Assembly: GCA_037200845.1 (NCBI GenBank)
Contig: JBBCGQ010000001.1
Coordinates: 620,001 to 684,000 of the forward strand
Direction of reading: 5' to 3'
DNA: 64,000 nt
DNA from: Bauldia sp.
GTDB taxonomy: Bacteria; Pseudomonadota; Alphaproteobacteria; Rhizobiales; Kaistiaceae
Position numbers and translations under genes: made by a program. Shown one piece after another: positions 36,112 to 45,422 of this stretch; within the stretch, counting starts at the first letter, position 1, and every line of letters starts with the position of its first letter. The notes under the pieces were generated by a model. It saw only the letters and a program-made list of their open reading frames with translations. It was not told the DNA's origin and did no database searches.

Positions 36112-37755
36112 GTGGGAGCTATCGCCCGTCAGTCGCCGACACCGGCCGCGGCAGGGAAGTTCGACGAAGAGTTCGACATCGTGATTGTCGGCGGCGGTGG
36201 CGTCGGCCTCGCCTCAGCGTGCTTTTCGGCGTGGCACGGCAACAAGGTGCTCCTGCTCGAGAAGGCGGCGCAGCTCGGCGGCACGACGCAGAAGGCGGCC
36301 TTCTGGTACTGGGTGCCGAACAACGAGCCCATGCGTGCGATGGGCCTCAAAGACAAGAAAGACGACTGCATACGCTACATGGCGCGCCTCTCGCGCCCCG
36401 AGGTTTACGATCCCAATCATCCGCGCTTCGGCATGAGCGAATGGGAATACGAGGCGTGCGCGGCGATCTACGACAACGCCTCACCCGCCGTCGAGTTGCT
36501 CAACAAGAAGGGCGCGCTGGAATATCGCCACTGCGCGGGCGTGCCCGACTACTGGGCGGAGATTCCGGAAGACAAGGCGCCGCTCGGGCGTGTGCTGGTC
36601 ACCAAGCAGGCGCGCGACTCGATGTCGGATGGCGGCGCGCATGCGATCATCACGATGAGCAGGGCGGCGAAGGCCGCGGGCGCGGACATCCGCACCAGTC
36701 ATCGCGTACAGCGGACAATCGTCAGCAATGGCCGCGTCGTCGGCGTCGAGGCCGACAATGCCGCCGGCAAGACGCAGCGCTTCAAGGCGCGCAAGGCGGT
36801 GATCTTTGCTTCGGGCGGCTTCACCCACGACGTTGACCTGCGCAAGAATTATCTGAGCGCGCCGGTCATGGGCGGCTGCGCGGCGCCGACGAACGAGGGC
36901 GACTTCGTCCACATCGGATCGGCGGTCGGCGCGGAATTGCGCAACATGAACTACTCGTGGATGTGCCCGATCGTGCTCGAGAAGGCGCTGAAGCATGACG
37001 CGACGCTGATCGGCACGTTCTCCCCCTCCGGCGACTCGATGATCTACGTCGACATGCACGGCAAGCGCGTCAGCAACGAGAAGCTGGCCTACAACGAGTC
37101 GGCGCAGGCCTTCTTCAAGTGGGATCCGACCACGTCGGAATACCCCAACCTGGTGCTGGTCGCGATCTGGGACCAGCGCAGCCAGGACCACTCGGCGAGC
37201 GACGAATACGGCCGCTTCATCGTGCCCAAGAGCGCGGACGGCTCGCATGTCATCAAAGGCGCGACGTGGGAGGAACTGGTCGAGAACATCAAAAAGCGGG
37301 TCAAGAAATATTCCCGCCAGATCGGCAACATGAAAGTCGCCGACGATTTCGGCAAGAATCTCAAGACGACGATCAGCCGCTTCAACGGGCTCGCCAGGGC
37401 CGGCAAGGATCTCGATTTCCAGCGCGGCGAGCGCCAGGTCGAGCTGCTGTTCAACGGGCCTACGGCGCCGAAGACCGGCAAGAATCCGACGATGTTCCCG
37501 CTTGCCGGCAAGGGGCCGTACTACGCCACGCTGATGACCGGCGGAAATCTCGACACCAAGGGCGGGCCGGCAACCAACGCCGACGGCCAGGTGCTCGACG
37601 CCATGGGCAAGCCGATCCCCGGACTCTACGGCGCCGGCAACTGCGTCGCTTCGGCTTCGGCCCGGGCGTACTGGGCAGGCGGCGCCACGCTCGGCCCCTT
37701 CATGGCGTTCGCCTACTTGGCGGCTAACGCGGCCAATCGCGAGGTGGCGGCGTAG
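36112..37755 (+). CDS. FAD-dependent dehydrogenase, 3-ketosteroid Delta1-dehydrogenase-like
   Basis: 547 residues from a GTG start with GGAGA 9 bp upstream. FAD-binding GGGGVGLASA and the acidic strand end VLLLEKA lie at residues ~20-50, then GGTTQKAAFWYWVPNN. The C-terminus has GLYGAGNCVASASARAYWAG and GATLGPFMAFAYLAA, which matches the KstD/fumarate-reductase flavoprotein group. No signal peptide. It would oxidise a C-C bond or reduce an enoyl-type bond of a cyclic or aromatic-derived substrate. First gene of a plus-strand cluster with an NTF2-like protein, an ABC importer and a CoA-ligase-like enzyme; a steroid substrate is not proven. Confidence 0.8.
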   Translation: MGAIARQSPTPAAAGKFDEEFDIVIVGGGGVGLASACFSAWHGNKVLLLEKAAQLGGTTQKAAFWYWVPNNEPMRAMGLKDKKDDCIRYMARLSRPEVYDPNHPRFGMSEWEYEACAAIYDNASPAVELLNKKGALEYRHCAGVPDYWAEIPEDKAPLGRVLVTKQARDSMSDGGAHAIITMSRAAKAAGADIRTSHRVQRTIVSNGRVVGVEADNAAGKTQRFKARKAVIFASGGFTHDVDLRKNYLSAPVMGGCAAPTNEGDFVHIGSAVGAELRNMNYSWMCPIVLEKALKHDATLIGTFSPSGDSMIYVDMHGKRVSNEKLAYNESAQAFFKWDPTTSEYPNLVLVAIWDQRSQDHSASDEYGRFIVPKSADGSHVIKGATWEELVENIKKRVKKYSRQIGNMKVADDFGKNLKTTISRFNGLARAGKDLDFQRGERQVELLFNGPTAPKTGKNPTMFPLAGKGPYYATLMTGGNLDTKGGPATNADGQVLDAMGKPIPGLYGAGNCVASASARAYWAGGATLGPFMAFAYLAANAANREVAA

Positions 37756-37811
37756 ACGAACGAAGAAAAACATCGCTCGGAGTGTTTGCGGATCTAGGGA
37801 GGAAGACCGGA

Positions 37812-38276
37812 ATGGCTTTGACCAAGCAGACGATGACGGACGAGCAGCGCAAGTCGGTGGCCATCGAGTACCTGAAGGCCTTCGACAACGGCGGCGTTAC
37901 GTCGTCAGGCGGATCCATCCTCGATCTGTTTGACGATCACGCCCAGGTCTATTTCCCTAAGTGGGGCCTCGCCCGCGGCAAGGACGAGATCGGCAAGTGC
38001 TTCGGCGATGTCGGCGGCACCCTGAAGTCGATCGTCCACCACTACTCGCACTTCAACTGGATCTTCTCCGGCGGCGATGTGGTCGTGTGCGAAGGCACCA
38101 GCCACGGCGAGCACAAGGACGGACCGTGGCGGGCGGGCGTGCCCGAATGGGCTGCCGGCAACTGGTGCGACGTGTTCGAAATTCGCGACTGGAAGATCCA
38201 GCGCTGCTTCATCTACCTCGATCCGGACTACGCGGGGAAGGACACCGCGCGATACCCCTGGTTAAAGGGCAAGTAG
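37812..38276 (+). CDS. NTF2/SnoaL-like protein
   Basis: 154 residues from ATG 37812 (RBS GGGAGGAAG); a longer frame from 37782 is less likely. The cone-shaped alpha+beta pattern of the NTF2-like superfamily is visible: AIEYLKAFDNGG helix, LFDDHAQVYFPKWGLARGKD, HHYSHFNWIFSGGDVVVCEG and WCDVFEIRDWKIQRCFIYLD. SnoaL-like members act as cyclases, isomerases or hydratases, or bind small hydrophobic ligands, so it may process the product of the preceding flavoprotein. Next gene is the ABC binding protein. Confidence 0.8.
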   Translation: MALTKQTMTDEQRKSVAIEYLKAFDNGGVTSSGGSILDLFDDHAQVYFPKWGLARGKDEIGKCFGDVGGTLKSIVHHYSHFNWIFSGGDVVVCEGTSHGEHKDGPWRAGVPEWAAGNWCDVFEIRDWKIQRCFIYLDPDYAGKDTARYPWLKGK

Positions 38277-38339
38277 TGCCTGCAAGACATGTGACTTGTT
38301 GAGACACAAAGAACAGCAACATCCCCGGGAGGGAATCCA

Positions 38340-39524
38340 ATGAAGGTAATTCAGAGATGGGCCGTTTCCGGCATCGCCGGCGCGGTGCTGGCGATGGCCG
38401 CCGGCATGGCGGCGCAAGCGGCGACGCCCGAAGAGCTCGAGATGAAGTCGCTCGGCACGAATGACGTCAATCCCGTCATCACCGAGTCGTTCACGCGCTT
38501 CGCCAAGGGTCTGACCGACGCCCAGCGCAAGCTGGCGCTGCAATGCTGGAAGGACTCGGTCTGCGAGACCGGACAAGGCGATCTAACGGTAGCGCTCGCC
38601 GACGGCTTCGGCGAGAACGTGTGGCGTCAGGTCACCAAGATGGAATTCATCATGGAGGCCCTGACCTATCCGAACATCAAGAAGATCATCTACACCTCGG
38701 CGCGTTCGGACCCGACCAAGGCGATCGCCGACCTGCGCAGCCTGACCGCGCAGAAGGCGAACGTCATCGTCGTGTTCGCCGACGCGGGCACGGCGCTGCT
38801 GCCTTCGATCAAGGAAGCGACCGCCGCCGGCGCCACTGTCGTGCTGCATAACGGCACCTACGTCGGCGGCGATGCCGGCAAGGACTACCTGACCACGGTC
38901 AGCGAAGACCTGTGCAAGCTCGGCACCGGCATGATCGATGCCGTCGCCGACGGCGAGAAGGGCAAGAACCCGATCTCGGTGGTCGAGCTCGGCGGCACGC
39001 CTGGCAACGGCCTCAGCGCCGGCTGGCAGAAGTGCTCGGACGACGAGATCGCCAAGCTCGGCGGCATGAAGCTGCTCGGCAAGGCCGACACCAACTGGAC
39101 GCAGGAAGGCGCCTTCCAGGCGATGTCCGGCTTCCTCGCTCAGAACGATAGCGTCGACGGCGTCGTCTACGAATACGCGGACGGTTTCCGCGGCGGCCTG
39201 CGCGCCTATCAGGAAGCCGGCAAGAAGCCGGCACTGACGGTCGCGCTGCGCACCGACGAGCAGGGCCTCTTCTGCGATTGGGAGAAGCTCAACGACCCGG
39301 ACTTCAAGATCTTCTTTGCCTCGGGTCATAACTTCCAGTCGGGCGTCGCGTTGACGGCGGCGATGATGCACCTCGCCGGCAAGGATGTGCCGACCGTTGT
39401 CGATGTGCCGTTCCGTTTCCGGCCGGTGGTCAAGGGCATCTGCAATCCGGACCTGCCGCTTGATGCTTCGGGCTCGACCCGCATCGACGGCGACATGCTG
39501 AAGGCGATGTTCCCGAAGTCGTGA
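38340..39524 (+). CDS. Sugar-type ABC transporter periplasmic binding protein
   Basis: 394 residues. Signal peptide (1-28, AVSGIAGAVLAMAAGMAAQA). Two-lobed Peripla_BP_4 pattern: KIIYTSARSDPTKAIADLRS and NVIVVFADAGTALLPSIKEA in lobe 1, NPISVVELGGTPGN and DNVDGVVYEYADG-like region in lobe 2. Cysteines near residues 62, 69 and 197 may form disulphides. It delivers a ligand to the downstream ATPase-permease fusion and permease. RBS GGGAGGGAATCC precedes the ATG. Ligand unknown: RbsB-like proteins bind sugars, but the neighbouring enzymes suggest a cyclic or aromatic compound. Confidence 0.85.
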   Translation: MKVIQRWAVSGIAGAVLAMAAGMAAQAATPEELEMKSLGTNDVNPVITESFTRFAKGLTDAQRKLALQCWKDSVCETGQGDLTVALADGFGENVWRQVTKMEFIMEALTYPNIKKIIYTSARSDPTKAIADLRSLTAQKANVIVVFADAGTALLPSIKEATAAGATVVLHNGTYVGGDAGKDYLTTVSEDLCKLGTGMIDAVADGEKGKNPISVVELGGTPGNGLSAGWQKCSDDEIAKLGGMKLLGKADTNWTQEGAFQAMSGFLAQNDSVDGVVYEYADGFRGGLRAYQEAGKKPALTVALRTDEQGLFCDWEKLNDPDFKIFFASGHNFQSGVALTAAMMHLAGKDVPTVVDVPFRFRPVVKGICNPDLPLDASGSTRIDGDMLKAMFPKS

Positions 39525-39602
39525 CTCTTCGCTTCCGGTAAGCCACGTTCGGCGGGCGCGGATCGTTCAATCCGCGCCCGTCTTGATCCCAAAGGGGGTT
39601 GA

Positions 39603-42167
39603 ATGGCAGGGCCCTCGCTCGAAATCACCGATATCTCCAAGAGCTATCCCGGCGTCCAGGCGCTGAATCGCGTCAGCTTCGATGTCCGGCCGGGCGAGAT
39701 TCACGCCGTGCTCGGCGAAAACGGATCGGGCAAGAGCACGCTGCTGGGTATCGCCAGCGGCTCCGTCGTTCCCGACGGCGGCCGCGTCTCGATCATGGGG
39801 CGACTGCTTTCCGTCGCCAATCCTCTGCTGGCTCGCAGTCTCGGACTCGCCACCGTCTATCAGGACGACTCGCTGGTACGCGAACTGACGGTCGCTGAGA
39901 ACCTCGTGCTCGCGGCACTCGATCCGCCTTCGATAACGGCGGCGCGCGGCTGGGCGGCGCGGCAGCTTGCGCCGTACGACCTTGGCATCGAGCCCGACAC
40001 GCTGGTCGGGCAGCTCACGCCGGCCGATCGGCAATTTCTCGAGATCGTCAAGGCGCTCGCCACCGAACCGAAGGTGCTTCTGCTCGATGAGCCGACGTCC
40101 AGCCTCGATCTCGCCGGCGTCGAAAAGCTGAGCGGCATCCTCCGCCATATCACTGCCAAAGGCGCTGCCGTCGTGTACGTGAGCCACCGGCTGCCGGAGA
40201 TTCTGGCGCTCGCCAACCGCGTCACGATCCTGCGTGACGGCGAAGGTCACGGCACCTATTCGGTCGACGGGGGCCTCTCGGAAGACGATCTCATCACGCT
40301 GATGGTCGGACGGCCGATCGAGGCGGAATATCCGACACGGCGACATGAGGACATTGAAGCCGCCGAGGTCTCGTTCTGGGCGACGGGCCTCACCGGCGCC
40401 GGGTTCCGCGACGTCACCTTCTACGTCAAACGCGGCGAGGTCCTTGGCCTCGCCGGCGCCGAAGGCAACGGGCAGCGCGAGGCGATCCGCGCGCTCGGCC
40501 GCATCGAGCCATCGACCGGCTACATATTTTGCGACGGCAAGGAGGTGAAGGGCACGACGCCGCAGGCAGCGCTCGCCGCCGGTATCCTGTCGCTCAGCGC
40601 CGACCGCGCCCACGAGTCGATATTTCCGGCGCTCGGCGTGCGCGAGAACATGACCGTGCAGGTGCTGGAAGGGTTCGCCAACGCCGGCGTCGTATCCGCC
40701 GGCAAGGAACGCACGGCGGCGGCGGCGCTCATCGACGATCTCAGCATCGCGACACCGACGCTCGACCAGCCGATCAGCGGCCTTTCCGGCGGCAACCAGC
40801 AGAAGACGGTGCTGGCGCGCAGTTTCCTGCATGATGCGCGCGTGGTGCTGATCGACGAGCCGACCCAGGGCGTCGACGCCAAGGCGCGCTTCGACATCTA
40901 TCGCGCCATCCGCGCCAAGGCGGAGCAGGGCGTCGCCTGCATCGTCAACTCATCCGATGCGCTGGAACTCGCCGGCATCTGCGACCGCGTCCTGGTGTTC
41001 TCGCGTGGCCGCATCATCCGGACGCTGGTGGGCTCGGCGATCACCGAGGAAAGCATCGTCGCCTCGTTCCTCACTTCGCGCGCGGTTGCCGTCTCGACCG
41101 AGACCGTCGCCGAAAAGGCGCGCGACGGCCTGTTCTCCTGGGCGAGCCTCCGCGACATCGTTTCAGGCAACAGCAACAAGTGGTGGGTGCCGCTCGCCTT
41201 CCTGTTCGTGCTGACTCTCGTTGTCGGCGGCTATGCGGCGACGCAGTCCGACGTGTTCCTGTCGGCGCTCAACATTCGCCACATACTGCTTGCTGCCGCA
41301 CCGCTGGCGCTGGTCACCATCGCCCAATTCAATGTGCTGATGGTGCGCGGCTTCGATATTTCCGTCGGATCGCTGATGAGCCTTGTCGTCGTCCTGGCGT
41401 CGTTCATCATCGCCGACGCGATGGGTCCCGGCGCCATTCTCACGGGCGTCGCCGTCTGTCTGCTGGTCGGGGCGGCCGTGGGCCTCGTCAACGGCTTCAT
41501 GGTGCGTTTCATCGGCGTCAATCCCGTGATCACTACCATCGCGATGCTGAGCCTGTTGCAGGGTCTGGCGCTCTACGGCCGCCCGTCGCCGTTCGGCGTC
41601 ATCAGCCAGGATTTCATCAACGTCCTGCAAACCAGCGTCGGTACGATCCCCGTATCGTTCTTCGTCATTCTGGCGGTGGCCGTCCTTGGCGATTTCTGGC
41701 TTTACGGCACCCGCAGCGGCCTCCGTCTTCGGGCGGTCGGCTTTCGCGAAGAGGCGGCCAAGCGTAACGGCGTCCGCATCGATCTGGTGCAGCTCCGCGG
41801 CTACCTGTTCTCCGGCGTCCTCGCCGTGGCCGCCGGCTTCATGCTGTGCTCGGAAGTCGGCGTCGGCCATCCGACGGTCGGCTCGAGCTACACCCTCACC
41901 AGCATCGCGGCTGCGGTCCTGGGCGGAGCGGCGCTTACCGGCGGGCGTGGCTCCTTCGTCGGCGCCGTCCTCGGGGCGCTGTTCTTCACGCTGACGCTCA
42001 ACATCATCACGTTGCTCGGCTTCAACACCGGGGCAGGCATCATCATCAGCGGCGCACTCACGCTGTTTGCGGTTCTGCTCTACTCCGGCTGGCAGCCGGT
42101 GGCGCGGGGCTGGGCGCGGATCAAAAAGGGCTTCGCCAATCTGCGCACGGCGGTCGCCGTGCCATGA
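39603..42167 (+). CDS. ABC importer fusion: tandem ATPase domains plus permease domain
   Basis: 854 residues. Residues ~5-235: first ATPase domain with Walker A GENGSGKST (~40) and Walker B LLLDEPTSSLD (~165); its signature is LTPADRQFLEIVKAL. Residues ~255-500: second domain with the degenerate P-loop GAEGNGQRE typical of RbsA-type proteins, GLSGGNQQKTVLAR and VLIDEPTQGVD. Residues ~525-840: RbsC-type permease with ~9 membrane helices, including FDISVGSLMSL and VLGGAALTGGRGS. Normally these are two genes. The reading frame is continuous, so this is a true fusion. It overlaps the next permease by ATGA. Confidence 0.92.
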   Translation: MAGPSLEITDISKSYPGVQALNRVSFDVRPGEIHAVLGENGSGKSTLLGIASGSVVPDGGRVSIMGRLLSVANPLLARSLGLATVYQDDSLVRELTVAENLVLAALDPPSITAARGWAARQLAPYDLGIEPDTLVGQLTPADRQFLEIVKALATEPKVLLLDEPTSSLDLAGVEKLSGILRHITAKGAAVVYVSHRLPEILALANRVTILRDGEGHGTYSVDGGLSEDDLITLMVGRPIEAEYPTRRHEDIEAAEVSFWATGLTGAGFRDVTFYVKRGEVLGLAGAEGNGQREAIRALGRIEPSTGYIFCDGKEVKGTTPQAALAAGILSLSADRAHESIFPALGVRENMTVQVLEGFANAGVVSAGKERTAAAALIDDLSIATPTLDQPISGLSGGNQQKTVLARSFLHDARVVLIDEPTQGVDAKARFDIYRAIRAKAEQGVACIVNSSDALELAGICDRVLVFSRGRIIRTLVGSAITEESIVASFLTSRAVAVSTETVAEKARDGLFSWASLRDIVSGNSNKWWVPLAFLFVLTLVVGGYAATQSDVFLSALNIRHILLAAAPLALVTIAQFNVLMVRGFDISVGSLMSLVVVLASFIIADAMGPGAILTGVAVCLLVGAAVGLVNGFMVRFIGVNPVITTIAMLSLLQGLALYGRPSPFGVISQDFINVLQTSVGTIPVSFFVILAVAVLGDFWLYGTRSGLRLRAVGFREEAAKRNGVRIDLVQLRGYLFSGVLAVAAGFMLCSEVGVGHPTVGSSYTLTSIAAAVLGGAALTGGRGSFVGAVLGALFFTLTLNIITLLGFNTGAGIIISGALTLFAVLLYSGWQPVARGWARIKKGFANLRTAVAVP

Positions 42168-43930
42168 GTCGTCAGGCCGAGGCAGCCGGTTCCGGCATGG
42201 CGACGGCGCGACGGCCGGCCGTGCAATTGCGCTTTGCCGCGATCTGGATCGCGCTGATCGCGTTGCTGCTGGCCGGCGGCGTCATCGCACCGCGCAGCCT
42301 GTTGCCCAACTCGATACTGGCGACGATTCCTTTCGCGGCGTTCCTTGCCATCACGGCGGCGGGCGAGGCCCTGACGCTCATCTCGCGCAGCATCGACCTG
42401 TCGATCCCGGCGATCATTGCGTTGTCGAGCACCATCCTGCTCGGCTTCTCCGGCGGCCATGACGACGCAATTGTCGTCGGCATCGCCGCCGCTCTGGTTT
42501 TCGCAACGGCGGTCGGACTGGTCAACGGCATCCTGGTCGCCGTCCTCAAGCTGAACGCGCTGATCGTGACGCTGGCGGTCGCCGGCATCACGGCCGGCGC
42601 CACGCTCTGGTACCGCGAGTCGCTGCCGCAGGAAGCGCGCGTGCCGCCGATGCTCGCCGACTGGGGAAGTTCGCGATACCTCGGGCTCAACGTCTCGGTG
42701 TGGGTGGCGGCGCTCCTGATCGCGCTGCTGACGTTCGTGCTCCGCAAGACGACGGTTGGGCGCCGGTTCGTCGCAGTCGGCGCCAATCCACGCTCGGCAT
42801 GGATCGCCGGCCTCAGCGTCACCGGCTACCAGATCGCGGCTTTCGCCGGCGCGGGCCTTCTCTATGGCGTCACCGGAATCCTGCTCTCCGCCTTCATCCG
42901 CAACCCGACGCTGAACGTCGGCGATCCCTATCTTTTGGCGCCGATCGCGGCGGCCGTGCTTGGCGGTACGGCGATCAGCGGCGGCGTCGGCAGCCTGATC
43001 GCCGTAGCCGGCGCAGCGCTATTCCTGACCCACCTCGGCCAGATGCTGAAGATGCTGGGGCTGACGTCGTCTCTCCAGTTCATCATCCAGGGCCTGGCGA
43101 TCGCGCTCGGCATGGCGCTCGCCGAATTCAAGCTCGCCCGGCTGAAGACGTTCCGCAGCATCCTGCCGGTCGGCCTTCGCTGGTACCTCGATGCCCAGAG
43201 CCGCGTCGCCCTCGCTGTCCTCGCCCTGGCGCTGATCGTTGCGCGGACGCGGGCGACGGTCGGTTCGTGGAACGAGTGGCTGGCGGCATACCAGACTCTC
43301 ATCACCGGGTTGCTGCTTCTGTGCGGTGGCGCTTTCGCCTTCGCCGGTTTTGCGCGTCGAAGCCGGATGGCGGGCGCCACGATGGCAGAGCAGCGCGATC
43401 TCGCCGACATCGCGGCGCGCTCGGCCTTGCCGGCGGCGCTCGATGCACTGAGCGTCCACGCCGTTGATTGCGTCCGCGCGCTAATGGCGATCCTCCCCGA
43501 GAACACGCTCCAGCAGAAGATATCGGATCGGTTCGACGGCGTGCCGGCGCTGCCCGAGGGCGCCATCCACGCGTTGCAGGCGGCGATCCGGACCGCCGAC
43601 ACCCGCAATGCCGCGCAGCTCGCGATCTTCGTCGGCGCCCTGCAGTTCCAGCAAGCGCGCCTGCGGCCGCTCACGGATCCGGCACACCCGCTCTGGCGCG
43701 CCGAGGTTCTGCAGCGGATCGGCGATGCGCTTGAGCTGCACGCCGGAGCGGCGGCGCTGGCGAAGTATGCACACCGGCTGGACGATCAGGTCGACCTCGA
43801 GCTCTCCAGCCGGCATCTCGCGGCGGCGCTCAACGAGTGCCGCATTCAGCGCAACGGCGACCTCGATTGGATGCTGTCGAACTGGATGACGGCGCGGTCG
43901 ATCTACAAGGCTCATCTTCAGTTGGCGTAG
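42164..43930 (+). CDS. RbsC-type ABC permease with large C-terminal extension
   Basis: 588 residues; standard members are ~320. Residues ~20-330 form the permease (AALALIAL-type helices, RSIDLSIPAIIALSSTILLG, VLGGTAISGGVGSL). After FKLARLKTFRS (~325) two more membrane segments follow (RVALAVLALALIVA ~347; LITGLLLLCGGAFAFAGF ~380). Then a ~185-residue soluble, helical, mostly charged domain (AEQRDLADIAARSALPAALD to the end SNWMTARSIYKAHLQLA), with no motif I recognise. It starts inside the stop of the ATPase-permease gene. The extension may regulate transport or dock an enzyme. Confidence 0.88.
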   Translation: MSRQAEAAGSGMATARRPAVQLRFAAIWIALIALLLAGGVIAPRSLLPNSILATIPFAAFLAITAAGEALTLISRSIDLSIPAIIALSSTILLGFSGGHDDAIVVGIAAALVFATAVGLVNGILVAVLKLNALIVTLAVAGITAGATLWYRESLPQEARVPPMLADWGSSRYLGLNVSVWVAALLIALLTFVLRKTTVGRRFVAVGANPRSAWIAGLSVTGYQIAAFAGAGLLYGVTGILLSAFIRNPTLNVGDPYLLAPIAAAVLGGTAISGGVGSLIAVAGAALFLTHLGQMLKMLGLTSSLQFIIQGLAIALGMALAEFKLARLKTFRSILPVGLRWYLDAQSRVALAVLALALIVARTRATVGSWNEWLAAYQTLITGLLLLCGGAFAFAGFARRSRMAGATMAEQRDLADIAARSALPAALDALSVHAVDCVRALMAILPENTLQQKISDRFDGVPALPEGAIHALQAAIRTADTRNAAQLAIFVGALQFQQARLRPLTDPAHPLWRAEVLQRIGDALELHAGAAALAKYAHRLDDQVDLELSSRHLAAALNECRIQRNGDLDWMLSNWMTARSIYKAHLQLA

Positions 43931-44041
43931 CGCCGCCGCCCGCTTGGATGCCGCGACGCACGCGGATTCGGAAATATCAGGAAGGGAGTGTCGCTTGATC
44001 AGCCCGGAAAACGCGATTTCCTTCGGCGGAGGCACCCAGCC

Positions 44042-45379
44042 GTGACCGCCGCCATGTTCGATGCCGAGGTCGAGGCCCATCCGTGGGCCGATCAGATGCG
44101 CATTGACGATGCCGACTATCGCCGGCAAGCCGCACGTCTCCTCGTCGACTCCGCGTTTTACCGTGCCAAGCTCACGGCCGCCGGCTTCCGCTCGGCGGCC
44201 GACGTCGGGGGCCTCGATGCGATCGGCGCGCTGCCCTTCACCGAAAAGGACGAGTTGCGCGCCAGCCGCACGAGTGAAAATCCGATCGGAACGCATCTCA
44301 TTCCGCCGCTTTCGGAAGTCGCCCGCGTCTTCTCGACCAGCGGCACCACCGGCACGCCGAGCTATGTGCCCCTGACGCTGCAGGATGTTAGCGACTGGGT
44401 TCGCATTTCGAGCCGCTCTTACTCCGCCTCCGGCGTCGGCCGTGGCAATCGCCTCATCTCTACGTACAACGCCGGACCGTTCGTCGCCGGGGTCGCGCTG
44501 GAAGCCTTCAACGGCATGGGCCTTACCCACATCCCCGTCGGCGGCAGCAGCACGGACCGCCTCGTCACCGCGATCGAGATGCTGAAGGCCGACACCGTCG
44601 TGCTGACGCCGTCATACGCGATCCACATCGCCGAATGGGCCCACGAGCGCCGCATCGATCTTGCCGCATCGACCGTGAAACGGGTGCTGGTCGCCGGCGA
44701 ACCCGGCGGTGGTGAACCTGCGGTGCGCGCGAGGATCGAAGTGGCGTGGGGAGCCGAGGTCACCGAAGCGATGGGACTCGGCGACATATCGGTGTCGCTG
44801 TGGGGTGAATGCACGGAGAAGCACGGCATGCATTTCTCCGGGCGCGGTTTCGTGCACTTCGAGCTGATCGATCCGCAAACGGGCGAGCCGCTGCCGATGG
44901 TCGATGGGACCGAAGGCGAACTGGTCTACACGCATCTCCGCCATCGCGCGGCGCCGCTGCTTCGCTTCCGCAGCCGCGACCATGTCCGCCTGTGGGTGAC
45001 GCCGTGCGCGTGCGGCCGCACGGCGCCGAGGGTCCGCTGCATCGGCCGCACCGACGACATGCTGATCGTGCGTGGCGTCAACGTGTTCCCCACGGCCATC
45101 CGCGAAATAGTCAATGAGTTCAGCCCCTTGGTGAGCGGCATGATCTCCGTCCGTCCGCGCCGCAAACACTTTCGGCAGGATCCGCCGCTACCCGTCGCGG
45201 TCGAACTCGGCGACGGCGTTGCCGCCTCGGGCGATCTCGGCGAGCGTCTCCGGGCGCGCATTCGCGAGGCGCTGGTCGTCGGCACCGAGATCGAGCTGCT
45301 GCCCTTCGGCGCGCTGGCCCGCTCCAGCTACAAGTCGAAGCTGGTCGACTGGTCGAACGCGACGCCCGCAGACGAATGA
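44042..45379 (+). CDS. Phenylacetate-CoA ligase-like (PaaK family) AMP-forming enzyme
   Basis: ~445 residues from GTG 44042, chosen because GGAGG lies 9 bp upstream; GTG 43988 or ATG 44054 are possible. Adenylate-forming family: P-loop-like FSTSGTTGTPSYVPLT near residue 100, AMP-binding VTEAMGLGDISVSL near 245, and RCIGRTDDMLIVRGVNVFP near 345, as in PaaK. It activates an aromatic or related acid to its CoA thioester in the cytosol. No other paa genes are nearby, so the substrate is more likely the acid produced by or imported by the neighbouring cluster. Last gene of the plus-strand run. Confidence 0.85.
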   Translation: MTAAMFDAEVEAHPWADQMRIDDADYRRQAARLLVDSAFYRAKLTAAGFRSAADVGGLDAIGALPFTEKDELRASRTSENPIGTHLIPPLSEVARVFSTSGTTGTPSYVPLTLQDVSDWVRISSRSYSASGVGRGNRLISTYNAGPFVAGVALEAFNGMGLTHIPVGGSSTDRLVTAIEMLKADTVVLTPSYAIHIAEWAHERRIDLAASTVKRVLVAGEPGGGEPAVRARIEVAWGAEVTEAMGLGDISVSLWGECTEKHGMHFSGRGFVHFELIDPQTGEPLPMVDGTEGELVYTHLRHRAAPLLRFRSRDHVRLWVTPCACGRTAPRVRCIGRTDDMLIVRGVNVFPTAIREIVNEFSPLVSGMISVRPRRKHFRQDPPLPVAVELGDGVAASGDLGERLRARIREALVVGTEIELLPFGALARSSYKSKLVDWSNATPADE

Positions 45380-45399
45380 GGCGCCGCAAAGGGCGCCTC
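45378..45399. terminator. Bidirectional terminator hairpin
   Basis: GAGGCGCC (45378-45385), loop GCAAAG, GGCGCCTC (45392-45399) form a perfect 8-bp stem in the 43-bp gap between the convergent CoA-ligase-like and GST genes. No long T-run on either side, but placement makes terminator function likely. Confidence 0.65.
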
Positions 45400-45422
45400 A
45401 TCGAACTGTCAGCGCGAACGGC

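Noticed and set aside
36112-45379. Assignment of the cluster to steroid or bile-acid degradation
   Set aside because: Only the flavoprotein is KstD-like; no Mce transporter, hydroxylase or ring-cleaving steroid genes are present.
44042-45379. Phenylacetate degradation pathway
   Set aside because: No paaABCDE, paaZ or paaG-type genes lie nearby; only the ligase-like protein is present, and the enoyl-CoA hydratase at 20-787 is in a core context.
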